Below, in pieces: positions 5,188-5,415 of a stretch of 5,415 bases of DNA; positions within the stretch are counted from its first letter, which is position 1; every line of letters starts with the position of its first letter. A program made the position numbers and the translations under genes. The DNA comes from Thermoleophilia bacterium. Its GTDB lineage: Bacteria; Actinomycetota; Thermoleophilia; Miltoncostaeales; Miltoncostaeaceae. The DNA lies in contig JAOTZF010000129.1 of the NCBI GenBank assembly GCA_029861485.1, forward strand, positions 1 to 5,415. Reading direction: 5' to 3'. The notes beneath the pieces were generated by a model. It worked only from the letters and a program-made list of their open reading frames with translations. It was not told where the DNA came from and ran no database searches.

Positions 5188-5415
5188 ATGCCGTCCCTGA
5201 GCGACCGCCGCACCCTGGCCCTGATCGTGGCCGCCGTGGTGGTGATCGTGGTGATCGCGTGGCTGCTCGTGCGCGCCCAAGACGACGAACCGACCGGCCC
5301 GCCCGATGCCACCACCCAAGACACGACCGTCACGCAGCCACCGGTAGCCGGGGAGATTCCGCCGGAGCTCGCCTCCGTCCCGGAGTGGGGAGACTTCGCG
5401 GGCGCCCCGCCCCCG
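5188..5415 (+). CDS. Membrane-anchored protein of unknown function, N-terminal part
   Basis: The frame runs from ATG 5188 off the right edge, with 76 codons visible. Residues 1-8 are polar and basic (DRR at 6-8). Residues 10-28 form one strong hydrophobic helix rich in Val/Ile/Ala and ending near W25. Then come an acidic patch (DDE, 32-34) and a Pro/Thr-rich linker to about residue 58. PPELASVPEWGDFAG follows, ending in a proline run. There is no Cys lipobox and no clear signal-peptidase site, so this looks like a signal anchor with the rest outside the membrane. ATG 5188 is the first start after the in-frame stop at 5158-5160, with only a weak GAGAG three bases upstream. A promoter-like pair and a foldable leader precede it, so it is probably a separate transcription unit from purKE. 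I do not recognise the family; the domain that would define it lies beyond the window. Confidence 0.75.
   Translation, partial: MPSLSDRRTLALIVAAVVVIVVIAWLLVRAQDDEPTGPPDATTQDTTVTQPPVAGEIPPELASVPEWGDFAGAPPP

Noticed and set aside
1..5415. CRISPR array, toxin-antitoxin pair or insertion sequence
   Set aside because: No regularly spaced repeats, no small paired genes and no transposase motifs with flanking inverted repeats were seen on either strand.

Overview
This is a high-GC chromosomal segment, probably from an actinobacterium. The evidence is strong G/C at third codon positions, GTG starts, a tRNA without an encoded CCA, actinobacterial-style TAnnnT -10 elements, and a PurE ending in the actinobacterial style (INGARNAGL). 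I cannot place it more finely; a deep-branching class is a guess. Most of the window is core metabolism and signalling. I see no clear new multi-gene system. The less ordinary parts are the decayed tRNA-associated integrase at the left edge and two structured intergenic regions.

Layout. 1-294: the last ~96 codons of a tyrosine-recombinase integrase, apparently dead. It has an in-frame TGA at its left edge and Cys where the nucleophilic Tyr should be. Its stop codon abuts the 3' end of a tRNA-Val(GAC) gene on the minus strand (295-367), the classic landing site of integrative elements. An intrinsic terminator for that tRNA lies inside the last codons of the integrase frame. 475-2904 (plus): an 809-residue membrane protein with two transmembrane helices around an outer helical domain, then PAS, GGDEF and EAL. 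Both c-di-GMP catalytic sites look intact, as does the inhibitory I-site. 2905-3188: a non-coding gap with three DnaA-box-like 9-mers, a perfect 12-bp palindrome and small hairpins. 3189-4328 and 4325-4825 (plus): purK and purE with a 4-bp stop/start overlap, a two-gene operon for conversion of AIR to CAIR in purine synthesis. 4826-5187: no convincing gene; its end holds a promoter-like pair and a foldable leader. 5188-5415: the start of a membrane-anchored protein that runs off the window.

How the parts relate. PurK makes N5-CAIR and PurE rearranges it to CAIR, so the translationally coupled pair forms one metabolic step pair. The c-di-GMP protein has no evident functional link to purK/purE and is separated from them by the 284-bp gap. 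The integrase remnant and the tRNA together point to an old integrated element extending left of the window.
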